Source: Gammaproteobacteria bacterium (lineage in GTDB: Bacteria; Pseudomonadota; Gammaproteobacteria; Pseudomonadales; Cellvibrionaceae). From it: 37,347 bases of DNA. The stretch is taken from positions 1 through 37,347 of the forward strand of contig SYDJ01000021.1 of NCBI GenBank assembly GCA_005801205.1, in the 5' to 3' direction. This document shows, piece by piece, positions 33,584-37,347 of this stretch. Within the stretch, counting starts at the first letter, position 1. Each line of letters starts with the position of its first letter. The position numbers were made by a program, and so were the translations under genes. The notes beneath the pieces are model-generated. The model searched no databases, was not told the origin of the DNA, and saw nothing but the letters and a program-made list of their open reading frames with translations.

Positions 33584-34579
33584 ATGCGCCTGCTACTCAG
33601 TTTAATTTTACTCTCTATATCAATACCGTCATTAGCCGCTACAGCTATTATCACAAGTGCGGAAATGGATCACGACTCAATTACAATTGCAGGCTCAAAC
33701 TTTGAACCTACCAACCCAACAATTTTTTGGGATGATGTTCAATCAAATATGATTAGTCAAAAAGCACATGATGGTGATGCAGTTCTGACTGGCCCAGGCC
33801 TCAGGTGGCTGTACGGGGGTAAGCTGAAGGAAATGCCAGTAACCTTTCAGTCATCCACTAAAACGAGAGGTGGATCCTTAGGCACCTCCTATTTAGGTGA
33901 AGGCCCAGGAGGGTATCTCCGACAGCCACTATTACCCGATTTGGCCTCATTAAAAAGAATGATGTTAGTATCTTGGTGGTATAAGCCAAGTGAGTCGCCA
34001 AGTGACCAAGGAGGATCCAATAAATTTATTAGGGTTTGGGATCACACGAATGGTTATGGAACTAGAATCTCTTGGACACACATGCACTTTACATGCAATA
34101 ACGATACAACTTGGGGTAAATGGCCAGGTAATGTCAATGAATGGAATCATCACCTAATTTATGTAGATCTAGAAAAAAGCAATGTAAAAACTTGGGTTAA
34201 TGGCCAGCTCTCTATTGATGCTAAATGTACTAAGCACATCAATTGGCCAGATAATCAATTGTTCATAGGCTTGATAGGTTTCGATCATGGATCAGATGCC
34301 TATAAAACAATGAAGACAAATCTTGATGATATTTACGTAGGTACGAGCCTAGCAAGAGTTGAGATTTCTAACTCATCCTCTTGGTCACAAGACTTTATTA
34401 GTGAGATATTACCAGCCACGGAGTGGAGCACAAAAAAAATTGTTGCTAAAGCCCATAAGGGGGTTGTTGACCTATCTACAAACTTATATGTTTACGTTTT
34501 TGACAAAGACGGAATAGTTAATACAAACGGAATTAAAGTTAGTTGTAGTAAATGCCCAAAACCACCGCAACCACTGTAA
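33584..34579 (+). CDS. Secreted LamG/concanavalin-A-like orphan protein
   Basis: A 331-aa exported protein. The signal peptide (MRLLLSLILLSISIPSLA) is followed by a beta-rich N-terminal segment (DHDSITIAGSNFEPTNPTIF), resembling an IPT-like strand pattern. A central domain (about 100-255) has features of a lectin-like sandwich: SWWYKPSES, NEWNHHLIYVDLE, VKTWVNGQL, NLDDIYVG. The C-terminus contains a CSKCPKPPQPL tail. No catalytic motif is recognised. The start is ATG 33584 with GGAGG; the frame opens 17 codons earlier. The coding region is visibly richer in A/T than its neighbours and adjoins a transposase remnant, so horizontal acquisition is plausible. A lectin-like role is suggested, not shown. 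Confidence 0.68.
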   Translation: MRLLLSLILLSISIPSLAATAIITSAEMDHDSITIAGSNFEPTNPTIFWDDVQSNMISQKAHDGDAVLTGPGLRWLYGGKLKEMPVTFQSSTKTRGGSLGTSYLGEGPGGYLRQPLLPDLASLKRMMLVSWWYKPSESPSDQGGSNKFIRVWDHTNGYGTRISWTHMHFTCNNDTTWGKWPGNVNEWNHHLIYVDLEKSNVKTWVNGQLSIDAKCTKHINWPDNQLFIGLIGFDHGSDAYKTMKTNLDDIYVGTSLARVEISNSSSWSQDFISEILPATEWSTKKIVAKAHKGVVDLSTNLYVYVFDKDGIVNTNGIKVSCSKCPKPPQPL

Positions 34580-34591
34580 TTGAAAGAAGGG

Positions 34592-34615
34592 GCCTCAAGA
34601 AGTTTGAGGCTTTTT
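34592..34615 (+). terminator. Terminator after lectin-like gene
   Basis: A 7-bp stem GCCTCAA/TTGAGGC (34592-34598, 34604-34610), 5-nt loop and five T, 12 nt after the stop. Confidence 0.85.
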
Positions 34616-34881
34616 GTTCTGCACGCTAGAGTTGTATTGGGAGACAGACAAGTTGTTAGTTATAAAACATCAAAAATCAGATCGAACACGTGCAAGGCCT
34701 CTTCAGGCGTATAGATTGTTTTGTTTCAACATTGGCTTGCGCTTATGGGTGCTGCTTTTCAAAAACCGAGAATCTGGTTTTTACAGATTCGCGTAGGAGT
34801 AAGGGTTGCGTTTTAAAAGTGGGTTTTTAACGGACGACTAGAAAGATAAGACTAAAGAGCGTCCCCTTTACGTCTTTACCG

Positions 34882-34935
34882 GTCCTATCTGGCGCTGTGT
34901 TTTGGTTTGCGAAACAGTTGAACATAATTGAATAA
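34882..34935 (+). pseudogene. Decayed C-terminal fragment of the putative anti-sigma gene
   Basis: Eighteen codons ending in TAA read VLSGAVFWFAKQLNIIE. This closely matches the tail of the 32317 gene (VVSGAAFWFARQCKVF); nucleotides are also alike, including an identical 11-base TTTTGGTTTGC. Upstream of the fragment the frame has no recognisable remainder. It appears to be the end of a lost paralogue or a duplicated piece. Confidence 0.55.
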
Positions 34936-34970
34936 AAAAATACCCGCTATTTTGAAGCGGGTATTTTTTT
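34934..34970. terminator. Bidirectional terminator between lectin-like region and ThuA gene
   Basis: A perfect 15-bp inverted repeat (34934-34948 and 34956-34970), with a run of A on one side and of T on the other, core TACCCGCT/AGCGGGTA. It lies 21 bp beyond the ThuA stop, for which it is the terminator on the minus strand. Confidence 0.92.
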
Positions 34971-34991
34971 GAACTAATAATAAGTTTGCTT

Positions 34992-35771
34992 TTATTTGGT
35001 CTTTAAACCTTTACCGGTTGCCGCCCAATAAATTCCGCCATAGACATGCTCTAGAAAAAATGTATCGGAGTAGTCTGAAGGTGTGTGGCCAAGTGCTGTG
35101 TAAAATGAACGGCCACCGTCATAATTGTGGTACCACGCAATGGGGTGAAATTTGCCCATACCAATACCACTAATGTTTTTACTTGCCCAAGTAACGTTTG
35201 GGTCAAAAGTTTTTTCGTCTACTGCTAAAATGTAATTCAAACCTTTGGTGTGCTCTGGGCCAAATTCATACCATTCTTCGGTCCACAAAAAGCGTTCGGG
35301 CATGCGCTCAAGGCCTGGAAATTTGCGATCTATCACTTGCAGTTCAGCAGTTTGAATGACGGGGTGAATATGAAAGCTGCGGCCTACTAACTTGGTATAC
35401 CACTCCCAGTTGTATTCGGTGTCTGATGCGCTGTGAATACCTACAAAACCTTTGCCCGATTTAATGAAACGCTCCATAGCGGCTTTTTGTTCTGGGTTGA
35501 AAATATCGCCAGTGGTGGAGAGAAAAACGACTGCTTGAAATTTCTTTAAATTTTCATCATTAAAAACGGCAGGATCTTCTTGCCAATCAACACTAAAAAA
35601 ATGCTTTTTGCCCAGCTCGCGCATAGCGGCCACACCTTCTAATTGTGATTGGTGGTGGTAACCCTGGGTCATAGTAAATAAGAGCACGTTAAATTGTTCT
35701 GCATAGCTACTAATACTTATAAAAAGTAAGCAGCTGCACAGTGCTAATTTGGATGTAATGCGTTTCAACAT
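34992..35771 (-). CDS. Secreted ThuA-like domain protein
   Basis: A 259-aa exported protein of the ThuA (class I glutamine amidotransferase-like) family. The signal peptide (CSCLLFISISSYA) is followed directly by NVLLFTMTQGYHH, the family's typical N-terminal strand. Further marks are VVFLSTTGDIFNPEQKAAMERFI, GFVGIHSASDT, WTEEWYEF and a C-terminal GRSFYTALGHTPSDY. ThuA was named for trehalose utilisation; secreted relatives occur in polysaccharide degraders and may act on sugars or glycosides, but the activity is unsettled. The canonical nucleophilic Cys is absent at the nucleophile elbow (GIHSAS). GAGGTG precedes ATG 35771. It is monocistronic. Confidence 0.88.
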   Translation of the reverse strand: MLKRITSKLALCSCLLFISISSYAEQFNVLLFTMTQGYHHQSQLEGVAAMRELGKKHFFSVDWQEDPAVFNDENLKKFQAVVFLSTTGDIFNPEQKAAMERFIKSGKGFVGIHSASDTEYNWEWYTKLVGRSFHIHPVIQTAELQVIDRKFPGLERMPERFLWTEEWYEFGPEHTKGLNYILAVDEKTFDPNVTWASKNISGIGMGKFHPIAWYHNYDGGRSFYTALGHTPSDYSDTFFLEHVYGGIYWAATGKGLKTK

Positions 35772-35954
35772 AATTCACCTCGTTATTGTAAGCAGTGGCA
35801 ATAAATGATTAAGCAATAGTCAACAAAAACCGCGAACAGACTATCGCAGTCGTAACCTGGGTGAGGATAATTTTTGTAAAGGAGTCGGTGCAGCGTGCGC
35901 GGGTGAAAAGCGGAGTTGTGCAAGGTTGGGTTAATGTTATTTGAGCGGATAAGA

Positions 35955-35980
35955 CTCGACGAGCCCTAGGGCTCATCGAG
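35955..35980. terminator. Hairpin after the small secreted protein gene, possible terminator
   Basis: A 12-bp stem with one mismatch (35955-35966 and 35969-35980, core GAGCCC/GGGCTC) with almost no loop lies 9 bp past the stop of the 36427 gene. No T-run follows, so termination is uncertain. Confidence 0.4.
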
Positions 35981-35989
35981 AAATAATAA

Positions 35990-36427
35990 TTACTCAATAA
36001 CGACTAAATCACCAGAAATAGAAACGCCTGACTTCAACATGCCCGAGTCGCACGCGAAAATTTCTTGGCTAGAAATGGCTTTGCCTTTGGTGTTGGATTT
36101 AATGTTAATAACTGCGGTGGCGCCTTCTTTTTTTGCCGCTTCACGCAGGTCTTTTAACGCTACAACGAGTGCAGAGTTACAGGCTTTGATTTGCGATTTA
36201 AGCGATGCATTTATCTCGCGGTTAAAAGAGTACTGGCTAATGGTTTTGGTGACAGTGCCTTCGGGTTTTGCATCGCCAAAATAGAATTTAATGTCATCGG
36301 GTAAGCCTAGTTTGGCATCGTCAGAGGTTAATGCGTCTTGGATAGAAATATTTTTCAGTTCGCCCGCTTGTGCGTGTAAAGCGAAAGCGCACAAGGTTGA
36401 GATAAGTACAACAGCTAGCTTTTTCAT
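35990..36427 (-). CDS. Small secreted protein, so-called 'excinuclease ATPase subunit' family
   Basis: A 145-aa exported protein with a signal peptide (MKKLAVVLISTLCAFALHAQA). The mature part has the family pattern I know from proteobacteria that are commonly mislabelled excinuclease ATPase: IQDALTSDDAK, DDIKFYFGDAKPEG, ACNSALVVALKDLREAAKKEGATAVINIKS, and a final EIFACDSGMLKSGVSISGDLVVI. There is no P-loop, so it is not an ATPase. Two conserved cysteines (in KACNSAL and FACDSG) may pair in the periplasm. The fold resembles small heavy-metal-binding/YbjQ-like beta-alpha proteins. The start is ATG 36427 with GAGGTG upstream; the longer 213-codon frame is an upstream extension. The role is unknown. 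Confidence 0.8.
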   Translation of the reverse strand: MKKLAVVLISTLCAFALHAQAGELKNISIQDALTSDDAKLGLPDDIKFYFGDAKPEGTVTKTISQYSFNREINASLKSQIKACNSALVVALKDLREAAKKEGATAVINIKSNTKGKAISSQEIFACDSGMLKSGVSISGDLVVIE

Positions 36428-36479
36428 AAACACCTCAGTAGTTAATGACTCAATGGTTAGTAAATAGTCCGGCCTAAGC

Positions 36480-37347
36480 TTACTTCTTCTTAAGTGCCTG
36501 TTGCAACAAGGCACCCATGCTGCCCATCGCGGCGGGTGCTGGGTTGTTCTTTTGTGCGGCGCGTTGTTGGTTTTGCGATGGAGCGCGCTCGCCGCCCTTC
36601 TTACCTTCAACTTTTTCACCGGGAGTGTCATCCAAGCGTAAAGATAGGGCGATGCGCTTGCGCGGAACGTCCACTTCCATCACTTTAGCTTTGACGATAT
36701 CGCCTGCTTTTACGGCTTCACGAGGGTCTTTGATAAAGGTGTGCGAGAGTGCAGAGATATGCACCAAGCCATCTTGATGCACGCCGATATCCACAAAAGC
36801 ACCACCGTTGGTGACGTTGGTGACTGTGCCTTCCAAAATCATGCCCAGTACCAAATCGGTAATTTCATTAACGCCATCTTGGAATGTTGCCGTTTTAAAT
36901 TCAGGTCTCGGGTCGCGGCCGGGTTTGTCCAGTTCTTTGATGATATCGGTCACGGTGGGCACACCAAATTTTTCATCGGTGTAATCTGCTGCTTTTAATC
37001 CGCGTAAGAAGCTTGAGTCCCCGATAAGGCCTTTCATCTCGCGGGTATTTTTCTCCGCGATTTTTTCCACAACGGAATAGGCTTCGGGGTGAACGCCTGA
37101 GGCATCCAAAGGATTGCTGCCACCGGCAACGCGTAAAAATCCTGCAGCTTGTTCAAAGGTTTTTTCACCAAAGCGCGGCACTTTTTTCAGCGCCGCACGC
37201 GATGTAAATGCACCGTTTTGATTGCGGAATTCCACAATGTTATTCGCAAGCGTGTTATTCAAACCCGATACGCGCGCAAGCAGAGCTGCGGACGCGGTAT
37301 TCACTTCTACACCTACGGCGTTCACGCAGTCTTCAACTACCGCATCC
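36480..37347 (-). CDS. tex: Tex-family RNA-binding transcription accessory protein, C-terminal part
   Basis: 3' portion of tex (the 5' end lies beyond the right edge). The frame is open through 37347. Visible: the helix-hairpin-helix region ([33 protein letters not shown] and [19 protein letters not shown]), the linker [10 protein letters not shown], and an S1 RNA-binding domain (about residues 155-235 of the visible part) with [26 protein letters not shown]. The C-terminal tail is basic and Gln/Ala-rich. Tex (about 770 aa in E. coli) binds nucleic acid and influences transcription and stress response. Identification is firm. Confidence 0.96.
   Translation of the reverse strand, partial: DAVVEDCVNAVGVEVNTASAALLARVSGLNNTLANNIVEFRNQNGAFTSRAALKKVPRFGEKTFEQAAGFLRVAGGSNPLDASGVHPEAYSVVEKIAEKNTREMKGLIGDSSFLRGLKAADYTDEKFGVPTVTDIIKELDKPGRDPRPEFKTATFQDGVNEITDLVLGMILEGTVTNVTNGGAFVDIGVHQDGLVHISALSHTFIKDPREAVKAGDIVKAKVMEVDVPRKRIALSLRLDDTPGEKVEGKKGGERAPSQNQQRAAQKNNPAPAAMGSMGALLQQALKKK

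Larger units (their letters stand above)
34580..34991. other. 412-bp intergenic region with gene-tail remnant and two terminators
   Basis: Between the lectin-like gene and the convergent ThuA gene. It contains a terminator (34592-34615), a 54-bp coding-like fragment (34882-34935) and a second hairpin (34934-34970). A 60-codon open frame at 34614-34796 has no recognisable content and begins inside the terminator region; I do not call it a gene. Confidence 0.6.

Noticed and set aside
34614-34796. 60-codon open frame after the lectin-like gene
   Set aside because: Starts in the terminator T-run, no ribosome-binding site, no recognisable sequence.
35990-36427. Excinuclease ATPase label for this family
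   Set aside because: No P-loop or zinc-finger; the protein is 145 aa and exported. The common label is a misannotation.
36428-36631. 68-codon extension of the small secreted protein
   Set aside because: It overlaps the 3' end of tex, is Arg-rich and places residues before an otherwise ideal signal peptide that has its own GAGGTG site.

Overview
The window looks like a chromosomal segment of a plant-polysaccharide-degrading gammaproteobacterium of the Cellvibrio/Saccharophagus type (Cellvibrionaceae). This rests on the housekeeping proteins (LipA, S20, Tex, an NhaA antiporter), a Ser-linker lipoprotein glycoside hydrolase, and a GH94 phosphorylase whose key residue positions coincide with those I recall for the Saccharophagus enzyme. 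The genus is an inference; no rRNA or tRNA gene is present to fix it.

Layout. 1-3.8 kb: 3' end of lipA, a GNAT acetyltransferase, then NhaA and an MFS transporter on the minus strand. 3.8-5.8 kb: a palindromic repeat element, a collagen-like lipoprotein, a possible LysR fragment and a secreted EEP-family hydrolase. 5.8-13.1 kb: a long minus-strand run with a two-CBS protein, a type II NADH dehydrogenase, a TPR lipoprotein, a periplasmic DUF3857/transglutaminase protein, a Gfo/Idh/MocA oxidoreductase and a small lipoprotein.

13.2-18.8 kb is the metabolic centrepiece. It holds a gluconokinase divergent from a GntR-like LacI-family regulator, then a GPH-family sugar symporter and a GH94 phosphorylase with cellobionic-acid-phosphorylase residues. 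Together they predict a complete route: import cellobionate (a product of oxidative cellulose cleavage), split it with phosphate into glucose-1-phosphate and gluconate, and phosphorylate gluconate to 6-phosphogluconate. A near-perfect palindrome in the divergent promoter region is the candidate operator.

18.8-23.3 kb: a MaoP-like (DUF413) protein with a histone-H1-like tail, rpsT, and a large surface lipoprotein glycoside hydrolase with a carbohydrate-binding module nested in its barrel. 23.4-32.7 kb reads as an envelope-signalling neighbourhood. It has a transmembrane Ser/Thr kinase with Cys-paired TPR-like repeats and a secreted partner; an FHA membrane protein translationally coupled to a trypsin-like protease; and a DUF6249 / ECF sigma / putative anti-sigma operon. 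An AI-2E-family permease and a DnaQ-like exonuclease sit among them.

32.7-34.95 kb is an accessory patch: a decayed IS4-type transposase, an AT-rich secreted lectin-like orphan, and a second decayed copy of the putative anti-sigma C-terminus. The window closes with a secreted ThuA-domain protein, a small secreted protein of the family usually mislabelled 'excinuclease ATPase subunit', and the 3' part of tex.
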